Assembly (NCBI RefSeq): GCF_902497745.1
Contig: NZ_CABVHJ010000009.1
Coordinates: forward strand, 62,001-126,000
Origin: Pseudomonas fluorescens
GTDB lineage: Bacteria > Pseudomonadota > Gammaproteobacteria > Pseudomonadales > Pseudomonadaceae
Length of the DNA: 64,000 nucleotides
Direction of reading: 5' to 3'
Below the pieces are notes generated by a model, which was given only the letters and a program-made list of their open reading frames with translations, was not told the origin of the DNA and did not search any database. A program made the translations under genes and the position numbers. Shown in pieces: positions 19,153-27,698 of this stretch (its first letter is position 1; every line of letters starts with the position of its first letter).

Positions 19153-19521
19153 ATGTTCAAAGCCACACCAAACCCTCCGGGCACAGACCCAATCCCTCAC
19201 GACCCAACGCTTGAGTCTCAAAAGACAAAAGAAGCAATCGACCGCGCCCTCGACTACTACCTCCGACCCGAAGCCCTGGGGGCTCCACCAAGCTCGCCAA
19301 AATTTCGCCCCGTCTATCTCGTCGACCCCACGCTGGACGACGAAACCCTGCTGGTCGAGGCGAGCGAGTCGCTTTCATACGCCCACGCTATGGCCGGTAA
19401 CATCGCCAACTCAATCGGCGGCCCGGAACGCAAACCGCTGCTGGCGCTGCAACAGGTGATCATGCTCAACGAGCTGTTGGTCAATCGACTGCTGGATAAG
19501 CTGAAGTTGCCTCCTCAATAA
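19153..19521 (+). CDS. DUF6124-family protein, copy 1
   Basis: A 122-residue soluble protein: a Pro-rich N-terminus (MFKATPNPPGTDPIPHDP), a middle segment around LVDPTLDDETLLVEASESL, and a C-terminal helical part (LLALQQVIMLNELLVNRLLDKL) typical of the small DUF6124/DUF3077-like proteins of Pseudomonas. The function is unknown. It differs from the second copy at only eight positions, all in the first 30 residues; the rest is identical. The structured RNA element precedes it and a REP doublet follows. Confidence 0.75.
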   Translation: MFKATPNPPGTDPIPHDPTLESQKTKEAIDRALDYYLRPEALGAPPSSPKFRPVYLVDPTLDDETLLVEASESLSYAHAMAGNIANSIGGPERKPLLALQQVIMLNELLVNRLLDKLKLPPQ

Positions 19522-19536
19522 AGTCGTTGGCCGTTT

Positions 19537-19643
19537 CGGCCGCATCGCGAGCAGGCTCACTCCTACAGGGGATTGTCGTCGGGCACATAATCGGTGACCA
19601 CCGCAGATCCAATGTAGGAGTGAGCCTGCTCGCGATGACGGCC
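19537..19643. repeat. REP doublet, duplicated with the gene
   Basis: Inverted REP copies of the CGCGAGCAGGCTCACTCCTACA variant. The sequence from about 19480 to 19628 is repeated almost exactly at 20455-20600, so the doublet was copied together with the DUF6124 gene. A further single REP lies at 19683-19712. Confidence 0.85.
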
Positions 19644-19819
19644 TGACGACTGACCAACCTCTTACTGATGCACCCGGTCCAAATGTGGGAGCGAGCTTGC
19701 TCGCGAAAGCGGCATCACAGACAACATTTAAATCACAGGCCGACTTCCCGCTTTTTCTGCCTGCAAACGCAATCCTGAGCGCTCGTTTAAATTACACAAC
19801 CCGTTACGCCGCAGGGCCT

Positions 19820-20092
19820 ACAACACCTTGCGCCGTTACCTACGCGTACGCCAGAATCCACCGGCTTACGCGGCTATGAGGTGGGTTGTATCGTTCCCTG
19901 TCACTGCAAATCAGTGATCGGGTTTGGTAGCCCGTCTGTAATGGCTGTGTGGCAACACCTTATGGAGCTTCTTTCTTGAGGCTCGGCTTTATGGTGGTCA
20001 TGCGTGGGGCTCACTCGTGAGCGCCGGGTTCCTATTGCAGCCGGTCTACCAACCCGCGTATGGCCACCACCCACTCGTTTGGTAGCGAGGGT
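19820..20092 (+). ncRNA. structured leader / antisense-like RNA, copy 2
   Basis: This is the second copy of the element, about 970 bp after the first. Covarying changes relative to copy 1: TCACTG/CAGTGA replaces CCACTG/CAGTGG; A is GGTTTGGTAGCCCG (19921-19934) and B is GGTCTACCAACC (20043-20054), so an A-U pair has become G-C; the inner hairpin is GGCTCAC/GTGAGCGCC. A' (GTTTGGTAGCG) lies 37-50 bp before the second DUF6124 ATG. The paired changes support selection on RNA structure and not on protein. Confidence 0.5.
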
Positions 20093-20126
20093 GATGGCTC
20101 CTTAAACTGCGATAGGAGTTTCATCC

Positions 20127-20495
20127 ATGTTCAAAATCACGCCAAATCCACCGCCCACCGATCCAATCCCTCACGACCCCGCGCTTGACCCGCAAAAGGT
20201 CAAAGAGGCAACCAACCGCGCCCTCGACTACTACCTCCGACCCGAAGCCCTGGGGGCTCCACCAAGCTCGCCAAAATTTCGCCCCGTCTATCTCGTCGAC
20301 CCCACGCTGGATGACGAAACCCTGCTGGTCGAGGCGAGCGAGTCGCTTTCATACGCCCATGCCATGGCCGGCAATATCGCCAACTCAATCGGCGGCCCGG
20401 AGCGCAAACCGCTGCTGGCGCTGCAACAGGTGATCATGCTCAACGAACTGTTGGTCAATCGACTGCTGGATAAGCTGAAGTTGCCTCCTCAATAA
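20127..20495 (+). CDS. DUF6124-family protein, copy 2
   Basis: A 122-residue paralogue of the protein at 19153-19521, identical from residue 31 on. A good ribosome binding site (ATAGGAG) lies 9 bases before the ATG, better than that of copy 1. The near-identity together with the identical downstream REP shows a recent tandem duplication of a unit of about 974 bp. I know no biochemical role for the family. Confidence 0.75.
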   Translation: MFKITPNPPPTDPIPHDPALDPQKVKEATNRALDYYLRPEALGAPPSSPKFRPVYLVDPTLDDETLLVEASESLSYAHAMAGNIANSIGGPERKPLLALQQVIMLNELLVNRLLDKLKLPPQ

Positions 20496-20511
20496 AGTCG
20501 TTGGCCGTTTC

Positions 20512-20600
20512 GGCCGCATCGCGAGCAGGCTCACTCCTACAGGGGATTGTCGTCGGGCACATAATCGGTGACCACCGCAGATCCAATGTAGGAGTGAGAC
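20512..20600. repeat. REP doublet, second duplicated copy (3' half degraded)
   Basis: It is the same as the doublet at 19537-19643 up to about 20598, where the second REP arm changes to GTGAGACTCTTCGCGAAAA and joins a fragment of the leader element. Confidence 0.8.
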
Positions 20601-20603
20601 TCT

Positions 20604-20650
20604 TCGCGAAAACGTTACACGGCTATAAGGTGTGCTATATCGATTGCCTG
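20604..20650 (+). repeat. third, truncated copy of the leader element
   Basis: The sequence from CGTTACACGGCTATAAGG to the CCTGTCACTG at about 20656 matches the start of copy 2 (about 19866-19906) with a few changes, and then stops before element A. No DUF6124 gene follows. It marks the right edge of the duplicated region. Confidence 0.6.
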
Positions 20651-20703
20651 TCACTGAAGCATTTTTTTATGGCAGAGCGGGTCGAAGCGTTGTTCGAAGA
20701 AGA

Positions 20704-21174
20704 TTACAAATCATCTCTTAACAAGTTGAAAGTTCCTTTCGGCTGTGTGCGGTACCCATGACTTTTAAACTTTGCTTCAAATGTACCTTTAGCAATCCCC
20801 TTGGTGGGATGGATGTCGATATTGACTGTGGCCTCATCAGCATCAACGTAGGTGAATCCATAAAATCCAGACGGCCCAGGCGATGAGTGGCCGTGCTGGA
20901 ATCTCAGTCCATCGTTCAACGTATAGGTTTTATTGAACGGGGCGTCATTGGTATAGGGGATCGAGAAAAGGTAAAGAAAGATATTTTCGTCCTCCAGCGT
21001 TCCTGTCGATCCTGAGATTGACCAGTTCTTTTCGCCTGTCGGAATAAAATGGTGTAGATCAAAAAACGTTTTTACGGCCGTCGTTTCGGGATTGGTGCCG
21101 AATTGCCAAGTGAGGACATTTCCCTGCTTCTGAGTAAGATCTGTTTTCGGTATGTAAATAAGTTGTGCAGTCAT
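20704..21174 (-). CDS. hypothetical protein, 156 residues
   Basis: I do not recognise the family. The ATG at 21174 has a strong AAGGAG 7-8 bases upstream, so the start is well supported. The protein is soluble, aromatic- and Gly/Thr-rich, beta-strand-like (NWSISGSTGTLEDENIFLYL, GFYGFTYVDADEATVNIDI), with no signal peptide or membrane helix. The gene is more AT-rich than its neighbours and stands alone. A 32-bp perfect palindrome 78-109 bp upstream suggests a dedicated repressor site. A cytosolic beta-barrel binding protein is one possibility, by composition only. Confidence 0.7.
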   Translation of the reverse strand: MTAQLIYIPKTDLTQKQGNVLTWQFGTNPETTAVKTFFDLHHFIPTGEKNWSISGSTGTLEDENIFLYLFSIPYTNDAPFNKTYTLNDGLRFQHGHSSPGPSGFYGFTYVDADEATVNIDIHPTKGIAKGTFEAKFKSHGYRTQPKGTFNLLRDDL

Positions 21175-21251
21175 CTTCAACTCCTTGGTCTTATCGTGTG
21201 AACAATTGCGAGTGTTTGTTCGACGATTTATAAATAAACCCATGAAAGTTG

Positions 21252-21283
21252 ACTGTCTACTGTCAGGTCTGACAGTAGACAGT
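21252..21283. promoter_or_regulatory. 32-bp palindrome, candidate operator
   Basis: Two perfect 15-base arms (ACTGTCTACTGTCAG and its complement) are separated by GT. There is no T-run, so it does not look like a terminator. It is placed upstream of the gene ending at 20704. Internally it contains the repeat CTGTC/GACAG twice per arm. Confidence 0.55.
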
Positions 21284-21455
21284 TGCAATATTTTGTGGGT
21301 TGATTTTGGAATGTCCAACACAGGATTTATTAAAGAAGTGCACCTTGGGTATTAGATTCCTCGGGTCGGCGGTTGTGGCGAAATGAGTGACTGAGCTCTT
21401 CATGCGCAGCTCAACTCAAACCGAACCCCGGGTTGGGTAATTTCACTGACACAAC

Positions 21456-21489
21456 AAAAAACCCGGAAGCTCTCGCTGTCCGGGTTTTT
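21456..21489 (-). terminator. rho-independent terminator downstream of the chemoreceptor gene
   Basis: AAAAACCCGGA...TCCGGGTTTTT forms an 11-bp stem whose outer part is the A/T run. It lies 17 bp beyond the stop at 21506 on the minus strand. Confidence 0.88.
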
Positions 21490-21505
21490 GTCATCACCAC
21501 ATCAA

Positions 21506-23071
21506 TCAGCGGTTAAACCGCTCCACCAACGAGTACTGCGTATTCGCCGTTTTCGTCAGCTCTTCACTCAACAACGCCGAGTTATGCGCTTGCTCCGACG
21601 TTTGATCCGCCAACTCCGAAATATTGCTGATGTTGCGGCTGATCTCTTCAGCCACCGCACTTTGCTCTTCCGTCGCCGCAGCGATCTGCGTGGTCATGTC
21701 GGTGATGTTGGCTACCGCTTGACTGATGCCGACCAATGCCTGATCCGCTTCCAGCACTCGCGCCACACCTTCCTCGGCCTGACGATGCCCGGCTTCCATG
21801 GTCTGCACGGCACTCGAAGCTGTCTGCTGCAACTTGGCGATCAGGGCGTGAATCTGCCCGGTCGATTCACTGGTGCGCTGTGCCAGTTGACGAACTTCAT
21901 CAGCCACCACGGCAAATCCACGGCCCATCTCGCCGGCACGGGCCGCTTCGATGGCGGCGTTGAGTGCCAGCAGGTTGGTCTGGTCGGCGATACCTTTGAT
22001 CACGTCGACCACGCCGCCGATTTCATCGCTGTCCTTGGCCAGTTGGGTGACGGTCAAACCGGTTTCCCCAACCACCACGGACAAACGCTGAATGGCTTCG
22101 CGGGTTTCCCCGGCGATGTCACGACCGCGACCGGTCAGACGATTGGCTTCCTGAGTGGCGTCAGCAGTGCGCTGTACGTGGCTCGCCACTTCCTGAGTGG
22201 TCGCGGCCATCTGGTTGACGGCGGTGGCGACCTGTTCGGTTTCCACGCGCTGACGTTCCAGACCGGTGGAGCTTTTGTGCGCCAGGGCGTCGGACTGTTT
22301 GGCCTGATCTGTCAGGTGTTCGGCGGTGTCCTGCAGGCGGGTCAGGCAGGTTTTCAGGCGTGCTTCCTGGCTGAGGATCGACATTTCCAGACGCGCCTGG
22401 GCGCCACGGCTGTCGGTGTACATCTGCGCGATCAGCGGGTCGGAGGTGGTCTGCTCGGCCAGGCGCAGCAGGCGTTTGAGCCCGCGTTGCTGCCATTGCA
22501 GGCCCATCAGGCCCAGCGGTACCGACAGACCGGCGGCGAGGGCGAAGCCCCACTGCGAGTTCAGGGTCACGCCGATCACGAAGCTCAGTTGGCTGACCAG
22601 AATGAACGGCAGCCAGTCTTGCAGCACCGGCAGCCATTTATCGCTGGAAGGGATCGCCGACTTGCCTTGGTTGATGCGTTGGTAGAGCGCTTCGGCACGG
22701 CGGATCTGTTCAGCGGTGGGTTTGATCCGCACCGACTCGTAACCGACCACCTGATTGCCGTCGAACACCGGTGTGACATAGGCGTTAACCCAGTAATGGT
22801 CACCGGTCTTGCAGCGATTCTTGACAATGCCCATCCATGGCAAGCCTTGTTTCAGTGTGCCCCACATATGCGAAAACACCGCCGCCGGTACGTCGGGGTG
22901 ACGGACCAGGTTGTGCGGCGCACGGATCAGCTCTTCACGCGAAAACCCGCTGATTTCGACGAAAGCGTCGTTGCAGTAGGTGATCACGCCCTTGGCGTCG
23001 GTTGTGGAGATCAACCGCTGCTGAGCCGGGAAAGTCCGTTCGCGTTGTGTAATGGGCTGGTTGTTACGCAT
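21506..23071 (-). CDS. aer: PAS-domain methyl-accepting chemotaxis protein, Aer-like
   Basis: A 521-residue chemoreceptor. The N-terminal PAS domain (about residues 10-115) has the Aer-type segment [20 protein letters not shown] and [13 protein letters not shown], which in Aer binds FAD. Two closely spaced membrane segments follow at about 150-195 ([18 protein letters not shown]..., [17 protein letters not shown]) with no large periplasmic domain. The C-terminal signalling hairpin contains [20 protein letters not shown]. It should sense redox state and signal through CheA/CheW. Pseudomonas carries several Aer paralogues, so which one this is cannot be told. Confidence 0.9.
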   Translation of the reverse strand: MRNNQPITQRERTFPAQQRLISTTDAKGVITYCNDAFVEISGFSREELIRAPHNLVRHPDVPAAVFSHMWGTLKQGLPWMGIVKNRCKTGDHYWVNAYVTPVFDGNQVVGYESVRIKPTAEQIRRAEALYQRINQGKSAIPSSDKWLPVLQDWLPFILVSQLSFVIGVTLNSQWGFALAAGLSVPLGLMGLQWQQRGLKRLLRLAEQTTSDPLIAQMYTDSRGAQARLEMSILSQEARLKTCLTRLQDTAEHLTDQAKQSDALAHKSSTGLERQRVETEQVATAVNQMAATTQEVASHVQRTADATQEANRLTGRGRDIAGETREAIQRLSVVVGETGLTVTQLAKDSDEIGGVVDVIKGIADQTNLLALNAAIEAARAGEMGRGFAVVADEVRQLAQRTSESTGQIHALIAKLQQTASSAVQTMEAGHRQAEEGVARVLEADQALVGISQAVANITDMTTQIAAATEEQSAVAEEISRNISNISELADQTSEQAHNSALLSEELTKTANTQYSLVERFNR

Positions 23072-23173
23072 GGTTTTTCAATCCGCAAGGCTTTGAAAGG
23101 TTGTCGGCGGTGACAGCTTTTTATTGAAATTTTTTTTCAATAATCAGCACGCCGTCGCAAAACGGCGCTTGCT

Positions 23174-23965
23174 TCAGCCGGCGAGCATCGGATAGGTGAA
23201 CAAACCGAAATGCAGCAGGTTCAGGCCGAAATGTGTGGCGATCGCCGCACCGAGCCCGCCAAAACGATAGGCCAGACCATAGCCGACCCCGGCCAGGCCT
23301 GCCAGCAACACCCAAGTCCAGCCCGCACCGGCGTGCACCAGACCAAACAGCAACGAGGCCAGCAGCAGGGCGAGGTTTTCACCGTACGGCAGGTGTTTGA
23401 AGCGTTGACTGAGGCCACCCTGTATATAGCCGCGAAACAAAGCTTCTTCGACCAAGGTCACCAGCAGCAGGTTGTTCAGCACCCACAGCCATGCCTGATC
23501 CGGCCACTTCGGCGCCCAGGCAATCACACCCAGCAACAGCGCGCCGCCGAGGGCCATAATCGCGCTCAGCGTCAGGGCGAGGGCGGTGGCGTACACGCTG
23601 AGGCGCAACGAACGTCGCCCGACAATCCATGGGCAAACCAGCAACAGCCAGAAGCCAACCAGCGGTTTATCAAGATTCAGGTACATCGCGAACGGCACGG
23701 CGTTGTCGGTAAAGCGCTGCGGATCGATGGCGCGCCCGTTGGCGAAACCCGGTAGCCAGTGCAGAGCCAGCGCCAAAGCCAGCACGATAAACAGGCCATG
23801 ACCGAGAAAACGTGCGACCGGCACCTGTTGCTGGCGAACGGCAAAACCGGCGAACACCAGCAGCCCGATGGAAGTCAACGCCAGCCAGCCGAGGTGACCG
23901 TAGCTCAGCGCCCATCCATAACCGAGGCTGAGAAGCGCCAGATAGAGCCATGGCAATGCCTTCAT
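23174..23965 (-). CDS. CPBP-family intramembrane glutamic endopeptidase
   Basis: A polytopic membrane protein of 263 residues with eight or so helices. It has the CPBP/Abi motif VEEALFRGYIQG (paired glutamates), followed by FGLVHAG and ATHFGLNLLHF, the two later histidine motifs of the family. These proteins are related to CAAX-prenyl proteases Rce1; bacterial substrates are mostly unknown. The ATG at 23965 was chosen, since the longer frame runs through a REP element. The gene is isolated. Confidence 0.85.
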   Translation of the reverse strand: MKALPWLYLALLSLGYGWALSYGHLGWLALTSIGLLVFAGFAVRQQQVPVARFLGHGLFIVLALALALHWLPGFANGRAIDPQRFTDNAVPFAMYLNLDKPLVGFWLLLVCPWIVGRRSLRLSVYATALALTLSAIMALGGALLLGVIAWAPKWPDQAWLWVLNNLLLVTLVEEALFRGYIQGGLSQRFKHLPYGENLALLLASLLFGLVHAGAGWTWVLLAGLAGVGYGLAYRFGGLGAAIATHFGLNLLHFGLFTYPMLAG

Positions 23966-24084
23966 CGAAAGTCCCTGTGCAGAATTTGTGGAAGGGCTTT
24001 CTACACGGGTGGGGGCGTGGGGACAAGTGAAGGTGTGGCGGCAAACCGGGACAACTCCAATACCGTTGGCCAAACATAAATCCC

Positions 24085-24180
24085 AATGTGGGAGCGAGCT
24101 TGCTCGCGAAAGCGGTGTGACAGGCAATAGTTGTTTCGACTGATACACCGCATTCGCGAGCAAGCTCGCTCCCACAGGGG
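24085..24180. repeat. REP doublet (REPIN-like)
   Basis: Inverted copies of TGTGGGAGCGAGCTTGCTCG lie between the CPBP gene and inhA, separated by about 45 bp. Confidence 0.85.
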
Positions 24181-24218
24181 ATTAGTATTCCAGAAAGGGT
24201 TTTGCGTTTGGCGTGGGA

Positions 24219-24905
24219 TCAACCCAAGTTCAGTTTGGCGGCAGCACGCTCGGTGATTTCCGTGCGCAGCTTCAGCGATGGCGCTGCACGTAAACGTGCT
24301 TCATCGACAATCGCACCCGGCGCAGTTTCCGGGCTGCCCGAGTTGAACGGCGGCGCCGGGGCATATTCCAATTGCAACTGGATCAGTTGTGCCGCGTCAG
24401 CACTCACCAACTCTTCAGCCAGTACCAAGGCAAAATCAATCCCCGCCGTTATCCCGCCACCGGTAAACAGATTGCCGTCACGCACCACCCGATCCTTCAC
24501 CGCAATCGCCCCCAAGGTCGACAGCAAATCGTGATACGCCCAATGCGTGGTCGCGCGCTTGCCTTGCAGCAGGCCCGCCGCACCGAGCACCAGCGAGCCG
24601 GTGCATACCGATGTCACGTACTTCGCCTGCGCAGCCTGACGCTTGATGAAGTTCAGCGTCACCTCGTCTTCCATCAACGCGCCAACGCCACCACCGCCGG
24701 GCACACAGATCACATCCAGATCCGGGCAATCCTCGAACGTGGTGCTCGGTTTCAGCAGCAGACCGGTGCTGGCGGTCACCGGCATCAGATGCTTCCAGAT
24801 CAGATGCACCTGCACGCCCGGCAGCGAGGCGAGCACGTCATAGGGCCCGGTCAAATCAAGTTGCTGAACTTGCGGAAACAACAGAAAACCGATCTGCAGC
24901 GTCAT
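24219..24905 (-). CDS. inhA: isonitrile hydratase (DJ-1/PfpI family)
   Basis: A 228-residue protein of the DJ-1/PfpI superfamily. It closely follows the isonitrile hydratase InhA described from P. putida: FLLFPQVQQLDLTGPYDVLASLP at the start, VICVPGGGGVGALMED, and the nucleophile Cys101 in SVCTGSLVLGAAGLL. It hydrates isonitriles to N-substituted formamides. The ATG at 24905 gives the usual N-terminus. It is divergent from a GATase1-AraC regulator 89 bp away, an arrangement that often means direct control by that regulator. Confidence 0.85.
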   Translation of the reverse strand: MTLQIGFLLFPQVQQLDLTGPYDVLASLPGVQVHLIWKHLMPVTASTGLLLKPSTTFEDCPDLDVICVPGGGGVGALMEDEVTLNFIKRQAAQAKYVTSVCTGSLVLGAAGLLQGKRATTHWAYHDLLSTLGAIAVKDRVVRDGNLFTGGGITAGIDFALVLAEELVSADAAQLIQLQLEYAPAPPFNSGSPETAPGAIVDEARLRAAPSLKLRTEITERAAAKLNLG

Positions 24906-24994
24906 CGTGCTTACTCCATGAAAAGGGGTGGACGGCTTCACTGTAGGCGCGTAGGTTCTGGCGCATACGCCAATAACCCCACGAATTACGCCAA

Positions 24995-25978
24995 ATGCCC
25001 AAAGCCATCCACGTACTTGCGTTCGCCAACATGCAGATTCTCGACGTCACCGGGCCGTTGCAAGTATTCGCTTCTGCCAACGACATCGCCCGTCAGCGCG
25101 GCATGGCGATCCCTTATGCGCCGAGCGTGATCGCCAGCGGTGGCGGGGCGGTGATGTCGTCGGCCGGGTTGGCAGTGTTGGCCGAGCCCTTGCCGAAAGC
25201 GGCCAGCGACACATTGATCATCGCCGGCGGCTGGGGCATTTATCCGGCGGCCGAAGATGTGCTGTTGGTGGATTGGGTGCGCGAGCATGCCGGCAAATGT
25301 CGGCGCGTGGCCTCGGTCTGCACCGGCGCATTTCTCCTCGCCGCCAGTGGCTGGCTCGATGGTCGCCGTGTGGTTACGCACTGGACCCGCTGCGAGCAAC
25401 TGGCGCAGCAGCACCCGAATTTGCACGTCGAGGCCAATCCGATCTTCATCAATGACGGCCCGGTGTGGACCTCGGCAGGCGTCACCGCCGGCATCGACCT
25501 GGCATTGGCAATGGTCGAAGAAGATCTGGGCAGCGACATCGCACTGGACGTCGCCCGCCATCTGGTGGTGTTCCTCAAGCGCCCGGGTGGGCAATCGCAG
25601 TTCAGCGTGACTTTGTCGTTGCAGAATCAGGGCAATCGGTTTGATGAGTTGCACGCGTGGATCGCCGAAAACCTCACCTGCGACCTCGGCATCCCGACCC
25701 TCGCCGAACAAGCCGGGATGAGCGAACGCAGCTTCGTCCGCCACTACCGCGCCGACACCGGCCAGACCCCGGCGCGAGCGATTGAACTGATCCGCGTCGA
25801 GACGGCCCGCCGATTGCTCAGCGACACTGGTTTACCGGTCAAACGCATCGCCGCCAATTGCGGGTTTGGCAGCGAAGAAACCTTGCGCCGCAGTTTTCTG
25901 CGGGCGATTGGCGTGACACCGCAGGCCTATCGCGAGCGCTTTTCGGTCAGCGCTACAACAGATCCAGCAATGCCTTGA
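24995..25978 (+). CDS. GlxA-type transcriptional regulator (DJ-1-like domain plus AraC HTH)
   Basis: A protein of 327 residues. The N-terminal DJ-1/PfpI-like domain (about 1-190) keeps a cysteine in SVCTGAFLLAASGWL. The C-terminal AraC-type double HTH (about 225-320) has LAEQAGMSERSFVRHYRADTGQTP and KRIAANCGFGSEETLRRSF. The N-terminal domain is the likely sensor. It is divergent from inhA, whose product belongs to the same fold family, so it may sense the same type of compound (inference). Its 3' end overlaps the convergent hydrolase gene by 26 bp. Confidence 0.9.
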   Translation: MPKAIHVLAFANMQILDVTGPLQVFASANDIARQRGMAIPYAPSVIASGGGAVMSSAGLAVLAEPLPKAASDTLIIAGGWGIYPAAEDVLLVDWVREHAGKCRRVASVCTGAFLLAASGWLDGRRVVTHWTRCEQLAQQHPNLHVEANPIFINDGPVWTSAGVTAGIDLALAMVEEDLGSDIALDVARHLVVFLKRPGGQSQFSVTLSLQNQGNRFDELHAWIAENLTCDLGIPTLAEQAGMSERSFVRHYRADTGQTPARAIELIRVETARRLLSDTGLPVKRIAANCGFGSEETLRRSFLRAIGVTPQAYRERFSVSATTDPAMP

Positions 25979-26846
25979 GGGTTTCCTGCGGCGCTTCTTC
26001 AGGAATGTTGTGGCCGACCCCGGCCAGCACGCGCCGCTCATAGAAACCGGTGAAGTGCTCTGCGTCTTCATCGTCTTCCGGTGCCGGGCCAACGCCGTCG
26101 TCAGCGCCGCACAGGGAAATGGTCGGCACGCTGATCGAGGGTTGCCGAGTCAGTGCCTTCTCCATCGATTCAAGCCCCGGATCGCCCGCGACATACATGA
26201 ACCGATGTCGATAGGAGTGGGTCACCACGTCGACGAAATCAGGGTTGTCGAAGGCCGGCGCAGTCAGGGGATACCGCTCGGCATTGCGCGACCAGGTCGG
26301 TGACCACAGCTTCCAGAGCCACTCACAGAACTCCCGACGATTTTGCCTCAGGCCTGCAACGCCACGCGGCGTATGGAAGTAATACTGATACCAGAGCCGA
26401 TGCTCAGTCTCTGGATCGAGCGGTCGCGTCGAGTTTGGGATGTCCTGCAGGTTGTAGCCATCGCCGGTCACCAGACCACGCACCCGCTCGGGAAACAACG
26501 CCGCAACGATGCACGCCGCGCGACCGCCCCAATCGTAACCGCAGAGGGTGGCCTGTTCGATGGACAGTGCATCCATCAAGTCCAGCAGATCCTGGGCCAA
26601 CGCCGCTTGCTGGCCAGATCGCAATGTTTGTGGGTGGTTGAACCGGGTCGGCCCGTAGCCGCGCAAGTACGGCACGATGACGTGGTAACCCGCTGCGGCG
26701 AGCGCCGGGGCGATCTCGTCATACGCGCGAGGGGAGTAAGGAAAGCCGTGGAGCAAAATCACCGAACCGCCGCTGGCCGGGCCGTGCTGTTCGTAGGCAA
26801 TGGTCAGACTGGCAGTTTTGCAGGACAGAATCGCTTTACCGCTCAT
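25953..26846 (-). CDS. alpha/beta hydrolase, epoxide-hydrolase-like
   Basis: A 297-residue protein. It has the HGFP oxyanion motif (VILLHGFPYSPRAYDEIAP), the nucleophile aspartate in CGYDWGGRAACIV as in epoxide hydrolases and haloalkane dehalogenases, a cap region rich in Trp/Tyr (LWYQYYFHTPRGVAGL), an acid in LCGADDGVG and the late histidine GVGHNIPEEAP. The Asp nucleophile excludes a simple esterase. AAGGGAA lies ahead of the ATG at 26846. The substrate is unknown. Confidence 0.85.
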   Translation of the reverse strand: MSGKAILSCKTASLTIAYEQHGPASGGSVILLHGFPYSPRAYDEIAPALAAAGYHVIVPYLRGYGPTRFNHPQTLRSGQQAALAQDLLDLMDALSIEQATLCGYDWGGRAACIVAALFPERVRGLVTGDGYNLQDIPNSTRPLDPETEHRLWYQYYFHTPRGVAGLRQNRREFCEWLWKLWSPTWSRNAERYPLTAPAFDNPDFVDVVTHSYRHRFMYVAGDPGLESMEKALTRQPSISVPTISLCGADDGVGPAPEDDEDAEHFTGFYERRVLAGVGHNIPEEAPQETLKALLDLL

Positions 26847-26914
26847 ACCGGGTTCCCTTTATTCGAACAGCACCTTCTGCCAGTGATCTTCACTGATGGC
26901 AATCGGCACGCCGC

Positions 26915-27304
26915 TTACGCCTCAGCTTCCGCCACCTGATTGAAATACTTGCTCCGATCCGGGGTAAACGTCACTACCATTTTCGTGTGTGAACAGGTCA
27001 GCGAACGCTCTTCACTCAGATCGATATTCAGATCCTCACCGCGCAGGCCTTGCCACTGCGCCAGATATTTCAGCGAGCCATATTTTTCGTTTTTCTTCAG
27101 GCTGCGGCTCACGCCACCTTTCCAGCCGAGCACGGGCAGTTCGCCGGCGAGACATTTTTGCGCGAGGTCGGGGAAGCGGTTCGCGCGCTGGCGGCCGATT
27201 TCCCAGCACTTGATCAGGCCTTTGTCCGCGGCTTCCCAGAGTTGGGTGCGGGTCAGGCCGCTGCGAAGGGGCGTTTCGATGGTGCGCTGGACGTGCTGGG
27301 ACAT
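26915..27304 (-). CDS. hypothetical protein, 129 residues
   Basis: I do not recognise the family. The ATG at 27304 has an AAGGAACC site upstream. The protein is basic and Lys/Arg-rich in the middle (GWKGGVSRSLKKNEKYGSLKYL), with an acidic patch before the C-terminus; no membrane segment or signal peptide is seen. It stands alone between the hydrolase and a repeat region. Confidence 0.6.
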   Translation of the reverse strand: MSQHVQRTIETPLRSGLTRTQLWEAADKGLIKCWEIGRQRANRFPDLAQKCLAGELPVLGWKGGVSRSLKKNEKYGSLKYLAQWQGLRGEDLNIDLSEERSLTCSHTKMVVTFTPDRSKYFNQVAEAEA

Positions 27305-27698
27305 TCTGGTTCCTTGAATTCGGGTTTTATTGGACAGCTCCGCTGTGCCCGTTGCGGTGGATGGTAGGGGGGGATGTAACAGCTGGCAACAGGGTATTTC
27401 CGGGTGTGACTGCGAGTTGCAGGGCAGGCACGGTTCAGGGGATGTTGACCATTTGTAGTCTTATGGCCGTTGAAAGCTGTGCTGAGGGAGTTTGCTCCCG
27501 CTTGGCTGCACAGCAGGCGCAAAGTCAGGCAATCCGGTGCTTCAATGGGATTGGAGAGTCAGGTTTCAGGGCTGCTTCGCGACCCGGCGGGAGCAAGCTC
27601 CCTCGCCATAGGGGGTAGAAGTGAGCCTGCTTTTGCGTAGGTGTCAGTCCTACAATTGGCTGTTGATGCGGACTATTTCCTACAGCCTTTGGTGACAA
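27305..27698. repeat. intergenic region with a divergent REP-like pair
   Basis: An inverted pair of GGGAGTTTGCTCCCGC / GCGGGAGCAAGCTCCCTCGCC elements (about 27483-27611) resembles a REP variant different from the common core. No frame in this stretch looks coding. Confidence 0.6.

Noticed and set aside
18480..20612. Possible CRISPR array because of repeated palindromes
   Set aside because: The repeats are REP hairpins in inverted pairs with irregular spacing; no regular direct repeats with unique spacers and no cas genes.
23123..23141. ATTGAAA...TTTCAAT inverted repeat upstream of the Aer-like gene
   Set aside because: Resembles half an ANR site but spacing and sequence do not fit TTGAT-N4-ATCAA; probably an A/T-rich coincidence.
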